Shown: positions 31,901 through 45,817, counted from the stretch's first letter. The stretch: 64,000 nt of DNA from Dirofilaria immitis (GCA_024305405.1 JAKNDB010000068.1:816001-880000), one strand, 5' to 3'. A program made the numbers and translations. Notes: generated by a model not told the origin, from the letters alone.

Positions 31901-33441
31901 TCAGGCGTCAAATTGATAAAGCTTTGACATATATTAAACAGATGTTGCATAATTTGGCTATAGGAGTGCGCGATAGCATACTGTGGCCTTTTGTATATTA
32001 CTTATTTCGTTGATGAATAAAGTATGCACTTTCAGTTCTCTTAATTTTAATTTCAATGACATATTTTTTCTTATTTTTGGTTCTGAATGAGTTTTCATTA
32101 AATCAAGTAAGAATAGGAATCTTTCTAAGTTTTTGAATGATAGGTTTTACATGATTTCTAAGAATTATGTCTAAGGAATCTTTTATTTAAAATTCTATCA
32201 TAGGCATTCTTTCCAATGCTTTCCATATATTTCAGGTATGTGCGCACCTGTACCGACTTTTACTGCAACCTGTAGTTGATGTCCTGTATAAAAAATATAA
32301 AGTATGCGAAGATTATTTGTTGATTTATTGTTTGGGTCCAGTTTGCAAAGTTTTCGTTGATCATATTCCTGATAGGTCACCATTCTGTGGTAAGTTCGTC
32401 TTTACATTTTTAAAAATTTTTATTTCTCAATTTCAGTTATTTTATAATTAAAAATTCTATTGTTTGTTCTGAAATAAATCGTCTAAACTTTCTAGTACTG
32501 AAAATTTTGATTCTCTGTTTGTATTATATTATTTAAGACGAACAATTACTAGCAAGTTTATAATTTTTAATTGAGTTTGAAACATATTTGATTCTTTTAG
32601 ATGATACAGATACTGAATTAGCGGATTTGTTACCACCTGGTTTCAATGAAGAAGAATCTGACGCTGAAGAAACTTCTGACAAACCTTCGTTACCAAGTCG
32701 GTCACTTACTCCGCTTACAGGTTATTTTTAAATTCTTATGGATTTTTGGCAAATTTTAAAATCTGTTTTTCAAAATTACGGATTTATGTTTCTGATCGTT
32801 ATCTGTAAAAAATCATCTTTTTATTCTTTTATAATCTTTAGTTGCAACTACAAATCGATAGTTTGTTCCTTTAATTGCTAAAAAAGTTAAATTGCTTTTC
32901 CTTGTTTTTAGAAGATGAACGTGATTTTGTTCGCGGCTTGAAATTCCCGAACTTGGATACTTCAGACTCGAGCGAAGCTGAATTCGCTCTGAAACCGAAG
33001 TTAAAATCTCAGAAATTGCTAAGAAAAAAACGGAAGGCTCATCCGAAAGATCCGGCACCGTCGGCCTGCAATGATGAGTTAATTCGAGCAGCAAATGAAG
33101 TACAGAAGGATGAAAATAAACGTGAAGATTCGTCATCTACTAGTCATTCTGGAATGACTTTCGAGAGTGTAGCTTCATCATCTGCTCAAAACGGATCAGA
33201 TGATGCAGATCTTCAAAATTTAGATGCACTTAATTTTGAATCAGAAGATCGTCTACGACCACAATTCCTGGGAGATACTGTGGAAATTCAAAGATCCGAG
33301 GAATGCAGAGAAGAAATGTCGAATGATAGAAAGCAAGAGGTGGATCAGAAGAAAATAGAAGAAATTGAAATTTGTACAGGTGTAAATACAGCAGCTTTCA
33401 ATAATGGTTTGGATGGTAGCTTTGAGGTGCTCGACAAATAG
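28985..33441 (+). CDS. Large membrane-type protein with in-phase 11-residue repeats and an acidic tail (761 aa)
   Basis: Ten exons: 28985-29096, 29508-29661, 29887-29974, 30069-30302, 30570-30743, 30867-31487, 31896-31992, 32236-32389, 32601-32720, 32912-33441. Phases close if one T is added to each of the runs 29091-29095 and 31190-31195. The N-terminal third is hydrophobic with several likely membrane or hairpin segments (PYLMFINSVFWWSVFYL; LRLLISCAAAIFSWDILL; VSLAFFTSYLIAIQE). Residues about 256-409 form 14 consecutive units of exactly 11 residues (e.g. GIRNGIMYAVT, TTRNRIVYAVT, TLRNGIVSAIM, TLKNGVAAGIL, AVKNYIRFALI, VPVQNAAYAVI), with Asn or Asp at position 4 of the first ten. The last about 200 residues are acidic, serine-rich and probably disordered. 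Eleven-residue periodicity is known from lipid-binding amphipathic helices (apolipoproteins, perilipins, synuclein). A lipid-surface or ER-shaping role is inference. I do not recognise the family. Confidence 0.8.
30870..31330 (+). repeat. Coding tandem array, 33-bp period
   Basis: The DNA behind the 11-residue repeats of the preceding gene. The first four copies are still similar at the nucleotide level (recurring 'acaactacaag' and 'aggaatggaata' blocks); later copies are recognisable only in the protein. This shows growth by 33-bp unit duplication under a kept reading frame. Confidence 0.75.
32011..32021 (+). terminator. Possible intronic poly(A) signal giving a short isoform
   Basis: If the exon ending at 31992 is not spliced, the frame runs seven more codons (VYYLFR after TTT) to TGA at 32011-32013, and AATAAA follows at 32016-32021. 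A transcript ending here would keep the 11-residue repeats but lose the acidic tail. Inferred from sequence only. Confidence 0.3.
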
Positions 33442-33717
33442 TACCTTTATTTCTCAAACTTTCATGTATTTAATTGCTCATTGTATATAAATCGAATATA
33501 GGTCTGGAAGCAGAAAGATTCAAAGTTAGGAAGAGACTTATGCAAAGTTTCATATGGGTAAATTTCCATAACGCTGAAAAATTTGATATTTTATTTTTTC
33601 ATTTATTGATATTAATCATATCTCTCCATACTGCCTGGACGTTTGAATATATTTTATTACTCAATTCTTTTTCCAAAAATTTGTATAAAAGGAGCCATTT
33701 CAAAACAAACGTTGGTT

Positions 33718-33885
33718 AGTCTTTCAGATAATAAGTTAGTATTCTCAATATCAGTATTTCCAAAAGCTTTTTATTTACATTAAATTAATCTGATTAGAAA
33801 AATAAAAAAACCCGTATGAGTTAATCTTATTAGATAATAAGTCAGTATTCTCAGTGCTAGTTTTTCAAGAGCTTTTTATATTCGG
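33718..33885. repeat. Imperfect direct duplication of about 60 bp downstream of the repeat-protein gene
   Basis: 'agataataagttagtattc' and following 'tcagt...caaaagctttttat' at 33727-33772 recur at 33832-33878 with several changes. The rest of 33442-35324, between two converging genes, shows A+T-rich sequence without a gene; short open frames there have no splice or family support. Confidence 0.6.
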
Positions 33886-35324
33886 TTTTGATTTCACATT
33901 TTAATCATAATTCTTTGTTCCTGCATTTCTATAAAGTTTTAAAAAACCTGCTCTGCCTTTATCGTACAAATAACGGGCAAAGTGACGCATTGGTTTTGAA
34001 TTTATATGTTTATCACAAGATTTGCTTTTTATTTAAATGCAGTAATAAATGTTTTAATACATATTTGAATATATTTACACTGTATATTAACGTTTGTATA
34101 CATTTGCAGCGAACGAATATTTTGGTATTAACATACAGTGGAATGTGTCAAATCTATAAGACATTTTTACATTAAAGAAATTAAGGTCCTAGACGTTTAG
34201 ATTTCAGTAATAAGTGATGGATATGAGTAACATAATTGAAAGTGATAAGATAATTATGATCTATTAAGATAGTAAGAGACTAAGAACGAAAATAAAAAGT
34301 TGTTTGAGTAGAAAAGAGAGTTTTCTTTGATATCATTGAAGATATTTATAACACGGTGCTCCTACTGCATTCTTTATAATTTGATAAAAGATTTTTTGTT
34401 GGCAAAAAAAGTAAATCAATAATAGTTAATATTTCTCCTTCTAGGACTATGAAGCCTGTGGCTTCTGTAATCTCTTGTTTGAAAAAATTACAAAGTTACG
34501 AATGTTTAAATTTTCTGACTATTCAGAAGCTTAGCAATTCAAATCACTTTGTAAACAATTTATAGATTAGCTTATTGCTTTAACGTCATATAATTTTATT
34601 GCAGAAATTGCCTTCAAAAATCATGACTCATTAATTCTTATAAGTATTTTAGCAAGCCAAAAAAAAATTCTAAGGCGACCTAAATCACTGATTCTGAGTT
34701 GATGAATGCACCAAATAAAGACATCAAAATATTTTGAAAAAGAGTTCTGAAAATGAATAAGGTCTAAATAGTATTTGAAAATGCGAAAAAGATTTCTATA
34801 ATGCTATAATGCTATTGCATTCCAATATTGTCGAAGTAATACTTGAGCGGTTAAAATAAGGATATGAACAATTAATAAGAATATGAGTAATTAATGAAGT
34901 GACATATTTTGGGGCACAATGCATGTTTAAGAGCACTTGATCAATCCAGTTTAACAATAATAGATCAAGTTCTTTGATATGTCCAACTGGTAGTAATAAT
35001 AAATGCTTCAAATTATACTCATAAGAAAATTGAAATATAACTTGCAGTTGATAGGATCACTAGTTTTGTGTTTTTCTCATAAGAGCAGATAAATATACAA
35101 GCAAATGTGTATAGGGTCAGAAATCCAGGAATGCAGTAATCATGAATATTTCAATCGTGTCATCATTCGCTCCAATTCAGAGATGTTTTTCCTGTTAAAT
35201 TATTGAAAATTAAAGCTGTTGTAATCTAATTTAAAGCACTAATTTAAAAATTAAAAACATGAGAGGATACTTTCGAAGTTCGATAATCCTTGCTATGCTT
35301 TAGAAGTCGAAACTATTTTGTCTG

Positions 35325-38300
35325 CTACCTCAATTTTTCATATATTTCCTCCCTTGTCATCTTTTGTAATCGTGGAGATGTTCGAGTCAGATACGGTTTG
35401 ATCGGTACTGATGGTGATGGGACCAACGATGGCATATCATTATATGATTCGGCACGTGGAAGTGTTTCACGTGAAATAGAGAGCTGAAAATCAAAAAAGA
35501 GAAATATATACTTCGCTTATAATCATAGCAAAGAGTAGGACACTGGATAAGAATTAATCATAGAAACGATTTAAGTAAATTAGAATGAAAGAATAAGTTT
35601 CGAAACAGCGTTATTGAAAGTGATCTCTTAAGCATCTTAAATCGTCATACCGCAAAGAGAAATTTAACCTTAAAATAAGGAATAATTCAGTAAAACAAAA
35701 AAATCTCTTCCAACTTTTAAGATTTAAAGAAAAACCCAAATCATTCAGATATTCATTACAGCTGGATAAATATTGCACACTTTTTTTAAGTTCTAAAAAA
35801 CTGCAACAAAAAATTCTTACAGTAATCAGTGGTGCCTGATTTGAAACCGATAAGTCTGACATTTCGTATTCTGATTTTCCTGCATCAACAGGTGGCAGCT
35901 GGAGTGATATAAAACCAATTACCTTATCTGTTCCAAAAGCACAACGTTTCCATAATTTCACCACTAAGTTCTGACGGCTTCTTGATACCTAAAATAGTCA
36001 AAAAATTTGACAATTGTAACTCCAAAAACCATTCACATTTACTATCATTGAAAAAAGAAAAATTAAAACAGATTAAAATACTATAGACTTCTTTTCATTT
36101 TGTAACTTTATTCCGTATACAGAAATCATTTAAATATAGAAGAATGTCAACAAACATTGAATGTTTCTGTCCAGTTCCACTCTGGATGTAATGTTCCAAC
36201 ACGTACCGGTGAACTCAAAGTTCGTCCATCTTCTCCAATCACCGTTAAATACGTTGACGGTGCCACAGCTTCACCCCTACAGCATGAAGAATATTTATTC
36301 ATTAATTTTAGAACAATGATTTTAGTACAAAATCTAAAAACTAAATAAAAATAACCTGGAATTGAATGAAACAGGTAAACGGCGAGCAGAGTAAACAGTG
36401 AGTTTGATTTGATAAGATGGACTTGTTGGACAAAGCTCACGTATCGCCGTACGTGGAACTGCATCATGAGGAGAAGACAGCGGAGTAGCTGATGGACTGC
36501 TACTGCCAAGATTCAGTGGTGGAGGAAATGGTCTCAACACTGAAATATTTTTTAAACAATCAAAATTAATTTTCAAAAACTTTCATTTACCGCAAAAAAA
36601 AACAATATGAAGAAATAACAAAACATAAATAGCAAGAAATAACTCAACTTGATCAGCTATCCTTGAAACACGAGGAGGAGATGAAGAAAAAGCACGACGT
36701 GGAGGTAGTGGAGGTGTTAATCGACTGGGAGCGTAACGTAATCCTTTTCTAGATGAAGATCTTGATCTGGCACGAGTGGCTGATCCACCTTGTGGTAAGC
36801 TACCATCTCTCATCCACTCTAGCCTTTCCATTAATAGTCGTATATGTGATCCAAGATCGATTTTTATCTGTAGCACTAAAGTTATGACAATTTAACTGGA
36901 AGACTAATAAATTAAACACCATGTATGCCCTGATTTCCATTAAATCTTTTAATAATTGCAGACGAAGAATATAGGAAAAAATTGCAAATCACGGAAAATT
37001 TTCACTAAATTTAATTAAATTTACTATTTCTAATGAGCAATCAAGCAACACAAATTTTGAAAACAAACCAAAGCAGAGGCAGAAAATCCGGGACCAGCAA
37101 ATAAATAATCTCTACAAATAATAAAGGGAGGAATAACAAGTTCTTCTAATGGCACTTCACAGCTTCCCAGTTTTTTTATCTGAAAGATTCACGGATATTC
37201 GAACTATCATTCATATATATATATTAAACTTTTTAATATAACTTTTTCGTGGAGAATAAAATGTTTTGAAACATGAAACATAGCTTAAAAAAAAGTGAAA
37301 TTAAATAAGAATTTATTTTTCTTTCAATAGTATTAATAATGCCTGCATCGATACTTAAACAAACACATCATGGAACCAACAACGAATTAAACTAGACATA
37401 AAAGTATCCAAAAAGGAAACAAAAATATCATTTTCATAAAAAGTAATTAAATTTAAAAAAAATTCAAATCATAATCCAGAATTGTTTATCAGTTTCCCAT
37501 TTCTATAAACTAAAATTAAAGTACGGAAGTGAAATAAATCCGAAAAAAATTAAACTAACAGAATATTTTCCCAATGTGTTCAATTTTGCATAAACTGCTA
37601 ACACTAATGATGATCGTTTCCATAAGTTAACCAATTCCGGAATCATTTTAATCCGTATAACACGTTTATGTCGAAAATGAATAATACTACCATTGTAAGA
37701 TTTTGCATGTACGCGAATTCTTGCTTTTAGCGATGTTGACGCAGCATCTAACGATGGAAAATGATATTCCAGCATAAATCTTAATTATAAAAATTGTAGA
37801 ATGTTAGAAAAAAATTCAATAAAAGTTGCCCAATTATTCTAATGTATTACACTTTTTAAAAAAAATAATTATAAAAAGAAGAATTAAAATAATTCAATTA
37901 ATAAAAGATACATAAGGAATGAAATGAAAATTATTTAGACAAAACAAGAAAAAAAAGAATTACCCAAACAAAGATCGTTTTCTAATCACTTCATTGATAA
38001 ATTCATCTTCTTCATTCATACATATATCATCCAGGTTTAATCTTACAAATGTAATATCTTTCAAAATACGTGATGCATCGATATTTTGAAAATCTTCTGC
38101 AAACAGAAAAAAAAAACAAAAGTCAAACATTTCATTTGATAAAAAAATACTGTAGAAAATAATATATGTTTGATTTTTTTAATAAATATGTACTAAATTA
38201 GATGTAAGATTTCAATTTTTGTAAAAATAATTAATGCACATTTAAATAATTTGGCAAAAAAAAAAAAGTTGCAATAGTAATTTTATGGTAATTAATAAGC

Positions 38301-38370
38301 CAAGAATTAAAATATACTTACCATAACCGTTATTATGAATATACTGTGGCATTTCATCATAATTAGTCAT
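35325..38370 (-). CDS. C2-domain protein of 446 aa, complete
   Basis: Nine exons: 38370-38322, 38096-37964, 37779-37560, 37179-37069, 36867-36672, 36539-36356, 36276-36156, 35988-35821, 35483-35325; phases close to 447 codons. A clear C2 domain at about 278-380 begins YQIKLTVYSARRLPVSF, continues TYLTVIGEDGRTLSSPVRVG, TLHPEWNWTETF, and ends LVVKLWKRCAFGTDKVIGFI. The acidic calcium-binding loop residues of classic C2 domains are not evident, so calcium independence is likely. Residues about 60-171 look like a second, more diverged C2-like sandwich (SSLVLAVYAKL; LGSCEVPLEELVIPP). A Ser/Arg/Pro-rich linker (RARSRSSSRKG; LTPPLPPRR) joins them. No membrane segment. The exon 5 donor GTGTTT was chosen by phase; CAA|GTTGAG at 36648 would break the frame. 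Likely a membrane- or microtubule-associated adaptor, but the family is not recognised. Confidence 0.8.
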
Positions 38371-39720
38371 TTTAGTTAATATCACTTCGTTATGCTTCGT
38401 TCAGTTAATATTATTTCATCAAAAATGCTGCAAAAAAAAAACAAAATTTTTAGCTTATTTCATAGAATTTAATTATTTCGTTTTTTTTGTAAAATTTAAT
38501 TTCTTAAAGATTTAATTAATCAATTAATTGTAATTAATTTTATTACTATAAATAACAAAGATGAAATTTAAAAGAAATAAATTTCAAATAAACAATATCA
38601 AATTTAAAATAATATGAATCTAATAAATATTAAAATAATAGGTAAAATAAAAGAAGAAATTAAGATATGAAAAAGATTTATTTATTAATAAAAATTTTGC
38701 TATAAATTTTAAAATACAAACATACACCTCAAATCTATCATGCAATCTTTGGTCAAAAGCGAAACAAATATTAAAACTACCAAAGAAAATTATCCGGACC
38801 GTAAATTACCGAGAAAAAAAAAAGAAAAATGAGGAAATGCGGTTTTGTAAATTGGCCGAAACGTCTAACCACCCGATGGATGTAGAATTATCATTTTTGT
38901 CTAATTATTTTTTTTTATTAGACAAGATAATCATTATCAACAAGATATTGGAGTGATATCCGTCATACGTAACATCAACAGGTATATTTGAAAATTCTCG
39001 ATCATTTTGTCTAAATTATTCGTTTTTTTCTTTTTATTGTGCTTAATAAAATTATTTTTTTTTAATAAATATTTGATTAGATATTTTGTGAATAGTAAAA
39101 TTAATTTCAAATTTATGTTTTTCTTTTTATCAGATATTTTTGTAGTAAAATTAATTTGTTTAATTATATTTTAATTGAAGTGCTAAATTATATTTGAAAT
39201 GATTTTATAGTATATTTAGCAATTAATTCAATATGTCTGAATAATAATTATCTGATAGTAAATTAGATTTTCTATATTACGAAATATTTTACTTAATAAA
39301 TTTAATTAATATATTTATTTAGTATTTTTTATATTAAATAATTAATTATTGATATATTCAAATTAATATTATCAAATATAATTTGTTATGTTTTTAAGAA
39401 TGATTAATTTTGTTATTTAATTATTTCATAGAATGAAATCAGAAAATAAACATAAAAATAGATCGATTAAGAAAACAACTGAAAAGTTGGCTCAATAGGG
39501 GATTAATTTATAAGTTATAATTTTCCTATTCGAAATTACGAACAAAAAATTAACTTATTTAACTATCTAATATTCATTTTTAATTTATCATAATATTGCG
39601 TAACGTTTTTGATATTTGTTTGCGAGAATGAATTTTATTTATGCTTTTTAGGTATAATAAATGAAGCCTAATTAATGGTAAGAAATATTTAAATTTTGTT
39701 ATTCATTCTTATCTATCAAT
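38371..39720. other. Divergent intergenic region between the C2 and MADF-BESS genes
   Basis: 1.35 kb of strongly A+T-rich DNA with alternating poly(A) and poly(T) runs. Both promoters must lie here. No TATA, initiator or conserved motif stands out against the base composition, and no ORF is supported. Confidence 0.5.
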
Positions 39721-41957
39721 ATGGAAAAAAATTCGTTATTTATCACTGCCAGTACTACTGCTGCTACTACTACTACTACCACCATCACTGCGGAACATAA
39801 ATCTTCTGTTTCTGTTCCAATGAAAAGTGAATATATCAGTGATAAATATGATAACACAAAATTTAGTTATGGTTAGTCCTTAATTGCTTTTTTCGTTTTA
39901 AATTTATAATATAATTTTAGCTATTTATTTGTCTTTTTCATCAGTTTTTCTATTCGTATAGGTTTTTATTGGAATTGATGAAAATCTTCTTTTTATTTAT
40001 TTCTTTCTTAATCCTTCATATATTACAAATTATTTTTCTTTTCTTTCAGATAATTGTGATGCAGAAGTTATGAATAGATCGAAGCATAAATATCGTAGCA
40101 CCAATCGAGAATACGGGAAAAAAGTGGCAAAAGTAAGTTTACAGTAATTGAAATAATGTTATTAGGAATTTATAAAGATAGAAAATTTTTGTTTATGAAA
40201 TTTATTCTCAATCAAAATGCGATAAGATGGATATTTTGATAGCATAATTCTTTGGCATATATATTATTTTTAAATATTATTAAATGCGTATGCAAATTGA
40301 GGATTTGTATAAACTCAGAAATGATATTTTTCCATTAGATTCCATTAAAATGCTGTTAACAGTCATTGATAACAAATAGTTGGTTTTGAATAAGCAAGTA
40401 ATTTTATTTGGTTGTTCCAAGCAGTGATAGCTTATTAGATAAATCTGAATCTGAATTGACAAAATTATGCATGTTGTATTGATATTCAAACATATTTGAT
40501 ATGCATAAGTCAATCTTGTGATCTTCACGAATTATCGAATTTTGTAATTAAATTCTGCTTCGATTCTATATAGCGAATATTTAATTCTATTTTATAAAAA
40601 GTGGAAAACATTCTTTATTTGATTTTTAATCTTAATTAATCTCTTATTATTTATACTTTGTATAATTTATAATTTCAAAATTTTGGCATCAAGTATTCTT
40701 TCATTTCTTTGTGAGGAACATTCACTTAATGCATTTTGTGTCTTCTATTTCAAAAATTTCATAGCTTTTTTTTCGATCTGATTTTGGTTTTCTCATTTCA
40801 GGAAGCTTTCTTTCATAAGACTTATGATAGGGTTCTTTTCAATTTCAAAGCTAAGCTGTTATTTCATTCAAATCTCATTGGTTGTCTTTTGCTATATGTT
40901 TGGTGATTAGTTTATTTGTCATTTATCGATGTTTGCAGAAAGCTGTAAGATGGCCCGTGAAAGATGTCTATGAAATCAAATCAGAAGCTATTATTTTGGC
41001 TGTTGAGCAATTACCTTGTCTATGGAATTTGTCGTGTGAAGATTATCGCAATAGATCAAAGCGACGAGAAGGATGGTCAACTGTTAGCCGTATGCTTATT
41101 CGTGATTTTGAAAATAAAGATGTAGCAGAACGTCAAAGTATTGGTTAGTTTGGAAATTTTGATTTTATTCATTTCTTAAAAACGACCTTTACATTGTAAA
41201 AAAATTTGTTGAAAAGGTTGAAAAACATTTATTTTAGAAAAAGAAATACAAAATAAATGGAAGAACATACGTGATTGTTATGTGCGAGATATGCGAAGGA
41301 AAAATGGTGAAACAGTGAAGTCGAGAGGTAAGCGAACACGTGAATACATCCATGCTGGATTGCTCGCATTCCTGAATAGTTCGTATGTTACAAAGTCAAG
41401 TTCTGTCCAATCTTCAAAATCTGGTTCTGAAAATACGTATGATTTCATTCTCGATACCGTTGTGAAGCCTTTTTGGATCATAATGCGGAAATTAATTGTG
41501 ATTGGATAAAACAAGAAACGCTAGAGGAAAAGTTAGGAATAATTTTGGAGGAACGATCTCTGGAACATGATGAGGATAGCGCTTTTTTCTCCACCCTACT
41601 TCCAACTATACGAAATTTAGAACCAAAACAAAAATTGAATTTCGCTTGGAAGTTCTTCAAGCTCTACGACAAATTGCTATAAAACAATCGTCGCCGCCGT
41701 TAATTTTACAGACCGAAAATCTAGGTACTGACTTTAATGCTAGTTTTTCAAGAAAATTCTCTAGCAACAGCAGCATTTTTTCAAAAAATGAAGGCAGTGG
41801 TACTTGTTCCGGCATCTCTGGTACAGATTCTTTCGCTATGCAATTTCAAGCTGCTGAAGATTTTATTATGTCATTACGGGATATGCAACGAGAATATTCT
41901 TCATCATCGAGATCTTCGTTATCATCTCTTCCGCATCTCAGCATTGATACTCAATAA
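39721..41957 (+). CDS. MADF-BESS domain protein (transcription-factor-like), 386 aa
   Basis: Four exons: 39721-39871, 40050-40132, 40939-41143, 41238-41957. The N-terminus is Ser/Thr-rich with a threonine run from a CTA/ACC microsatellite. A MADF (Myb/SANT-like, DNA-binding) domain spans about 91-180, with IILAVEQLPCLWNLSCEDYR, REGWSTVSRML and EIQNKWKNIRDCYVRDMRR. A BESS motif lies at about 258-296 (AFFSTLLPTIRNLEPKQK then FRLEVLQALRQIA). The C-terminus is serine-rich. MADF-BESS proteins are sequence-specific regulators in insects and nematodes; BESS mediates protein contacts. The target is unknown. Exon 4 is split over three frames as written. One added base in each of 41470-41474 (T5) and 41630-41634 (A5) makes one continuous frame and closes the phase. 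Start: first ATG of the open frame; a 5' non-coding exon is possible. Confidence 0.88.
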
Positions 41958-44900
41958 TTAAACTTCCATAAAAAGAACGTAAATTTCAAGTGTTTAGGAT
42001 ACTCAATATCCTTGTTTATTTTTCTTTTTTATAATTAATTTCCAATTTATTATTTCCTGTATAAAAGCTTTCAAGCTTTCAAAAAAAATCGATGTCAAAT
42101 ATAACATGCGAAAACTATAGGAATATTTGTCAAATTTGTCAGCATTATTATTTTTGTTATTTCGAGATATTATCAGGACAGATATTTTAGTGATTAGATT
42201 ATTTGAAATTCGTTTATTCATTATTATGATAAAATATTTCCAACTGTTATTAGGTAATGTAATTGAATAGTAAAAGCACCATATCTTACAAAAAATTAAT
42301 TATTCCTGATAATTTATTTATTGGTAAATTTCCTTCGCATTTTCATCTCAGCATTTTGCTGATTCTGTTTAATTTAAGTTTTTAAATCTATTTTCTAGTT
42401 TAATTTAATGTTAGTTTAGTTAGTGTTGCTGATTTTAAAGTTATTCTTGTGTATTTGCGTTCTTATGGGTCGATTTTTGATTCTTCCTTTTTTAACCAGC
42501 TCTCTCAAAATTGTATTATGTTTTTGCTAATCTAAATCTGCATTTTTCATCATTGAATAGAATAGCAATATTGAATTTTAGATTTCGAATCCTGATATCT
42601 TATTGCATTTTGCATTTTGGGCTCTATCTTTTTTGAAGAAAAAAAAGGATTGCTCATTTAAAAATATCATTATCGTCTTGGAGAAAAAAGAAGAAAAATG
42701 CATTTTTGATTTTAGTAAAATATCGATAAATATTATTAGAAAGGAGCTAGAGTAAAAAAAATAGATTAAACAAATTCAAGTGTATTATATTTTTGTAATG
42801 CTTGAAATGTTCACTGTTCAGAATGTTCACTATTTTCTTCCGCATGAATTGTTCGTAATTGCGTATTGTTCTTAAATCATGCAAGATCTCCTTTTTTTTT
42901 ATTTGAAAACAAAAAAATCGCTCACAAATGTCTCGATATTTATGTTTTCTGTTATTTTCAGCTTTTTTTTTCGAATGTATTTCTTCCTCATATTTATATC
43001 AAGCTGATTGTATTCGTAGGAAAATAAATGCTTATTTTATGTAAATTTGATTCCTGAAATTTTGGCATTTATTCCAGAAAGATTAAGATATCTTTTGAAA
43101 AATTTAATTTTTGACGTAAAAAAAATGACGATAGGATTTATTAAGCATTTTTTGAGGCATAGTTAAAGTTGGATAATATTTAAATATTCTTTACTTGTTT
43201 TATAAATTATGTCTATATAGAATTTTTGCTAGAATGTGCATTAATGAAGTATTCAGCAGTTTCAGGCATGCGGAAATTGCTTATCAACAACTCTCGAGAT
43301 TGTATGCGTTGACTATTTTAGGCAAACTATACAAATATTTCATGAAATTCGTATCATCTCATTCTGTTAAAAATATTTAGCAGTAAAGCTGCCAAATAGA
43401 AAATTTGTGATAATTTCGATTAACATAGTGTGTCGATCAGTTGGGTTTATTCTTGTGGTAAGTTTCTTTTTATGCAGATTTTATTTAAATTAACATTATA
43501 TGTTACACTCTTTCGATATATTGTTTTTCATCACTTGAGTGTCTTGTTGTACTGAGATAGTATGATCCTTTGACCTTTTAGCTAATCCCCTATTGATAAA
43601 AGCGGATATACCGTAGGGCATGTATTATAATATAAATATGTGCATTTTGTGCATGAATACCGAACATTGAAAGAAAGGAGAAAGAATGAGAGGGAGAAAA
43701 AGAGAAAAAGAAGAATGCGACAAATGAAAATGACACTTCAATCAACGATATTTTTCAGAATTATAATTAATGCTTAAGTTTTATATTGTAGTCTTTAATC
43801 TTTATTGAAATTAACATTGCATTTTTTTATAGAATCGACTTGATATTCTTGTATTTCAGTATTTCGGTTTTTTTTCCTATTTAAATTATCATTTTTTGAC
43901 TTCGTCTTGATTCTATCTATGTTATTATGATTTCTAATTTCAGATTTGTTAATTATGATGTGAAGATATCAATGGTAATGGGATAGAAAAAGACATTATT
44001 TTCTTAAGAAATGGCTTCTTTGTATATTATTATATTCTAATTTGGTTTGTTAAAAGTTTTTTGCATTTTATTATTTTTTTCCTTCAATGCATAAATTGTT
44101 CAACTGAAGTTAGTTAAAGCTGTGAAATTTGAATAACCATTAATACATCTGATAATCTTACATCTTGATGTAATAGCCGTTAGAACGAACATTTTCGTAT
44201 TCATTCATTCCTATCATTGATTTAATTTATGTAAATAGCATATAAGGAGGAAAATAGTTTTTAAACACGCACTTTTTCAAGAGAAAATTTTACGACAGAA
44301 TATCTTTACTTTTATCATAAATATAAAGTATTATAATGTAAGTTGTGCCATTCCGTATAAATAAAGGCCACCAATTTATTATGGCTATTCCGGATTGGAT
44401 ATTTTTTTGGCGAACGATCAATCTAGAAATCTAGAGATTGGATAAAAATTCCAGAAATGTACCGAAAATTTCGTTATTTCTGACGTTTTCTTTTTCTTGC
44501 TTAAATTTTGATATTTCTAGAAAGATGTCAATTGCAATGCAATAGACGATTAGTAATTTAAATTTTTAGGAAAAATTCAGACTTTGTATTGCCGGTGGAT
44601 GAGATTTTCGTTCTATTGTTCTTTCAAAGTGAAAATGTGACTATTTTAAACGTTAGCGAGAGAACGAAAGAAGTTCAGCTTTAAAAACTGTTTAACTTTT
44701 TAAATTTGATGTTATCACTTTGGAAATCTTATCAATGTGCTATTTTTATTTGATACTTTCTATGGAAAAAAATAAAATTTGTTTATTTCTCTTTAACAAT
44801 TAGAAGATTATGTATTTAATACAGATATTCTGTTACCATTTCTGTCTGATGCAGATATGATATGTTCAAATAAGAAGTTTGCTAGTAAAGAATTGATATC

Positions 44901-45817
44901 CTAAGAAATATGTGATAAAAAATTGTGACATTTACTAAAGAAAGGCTATTTAAAGTTTTCAATTTTCCGAAACTTTTTTTTCCAGAAACTCTTGTTTTTG
45001 ATTATCTAAAATTGATTTATCATGAATTTATCATTCAGAGTTTCTTCAAAAGAAGTACCAGATATCGATATCTTTTGTTCATACTGATATAAAATTTAGT
45101 ACTATCTAACCAAAAGCTTCAAATATACTTATGTTTAAATAATTCTTCTAATTTTATTTATCTGCATTGTTCAACTTCATTATTATCAAATGCAAAAATA
45201 TTTCATTTATTAAAAATAATCAGGAATTATTATGTTTTTGTGATTTTTTCAAAAAAAAAAATTGGACAAACATGCAGTAGTTGCTGAAATTCATTATTAT
45301 ATGTGAAATATTTTATATCAAAAAACAATCTATGATAATAATTTTGAAAAAATAAATTTTTTAATTTAAAATTATTAAAGATTTAATTTTCAAATTAATA
45401 AAAGCTTACATGCGTGAATGCATGCATGCGAGTTTTATATGCCTAAATAAGGGATGCATTATTTTTAAAACATAAAATGATAAATTTTAATTTATAAAAT
45501 ATTAATTATCTTACAGCAAAAATAAATAAAAATAAATGTATTAGAATGAAAGATTTTAAATTCATTGAAATGCGAAAAGAAAAAGGAAAAAAAGAAATGA
45601 ATTTTGCATATGCATTTATTTGCATGCATAAATATTAAATGAAATAATTGAAATTAAATAATATAAAATATTCATAAATGAATTAAGTATTTCCTTTTTT
45701 TTCTTTTTTTTAAGGAAAAAAATGCTTTAGGAATTAAAACTTTTATTATCGTTTTGTATTTTCTACGATAAAATTAAATTTTCAAAAAATATTTCATAAT
45801 ATCTAAAAAAAAAAAAA
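41958..45817. other. Start of a gene-poor region: nothing recognised
   Basis: 3.9 kb after the MADF-BESS stop codon. A+T-rich with many homopolymer runs. No exon chain with conserved residues, tRNA or array was found. Part may be 3' untranslated sequence of the MADF-BESS gene, but no poly(A) site could be chosen. Confidence 0.5.

Noticed and set aside
35290..35487. Plus-strand ORF of 65 codons
   Set aside because: It is the reverse strand of the last exon of the C2-domain gene.
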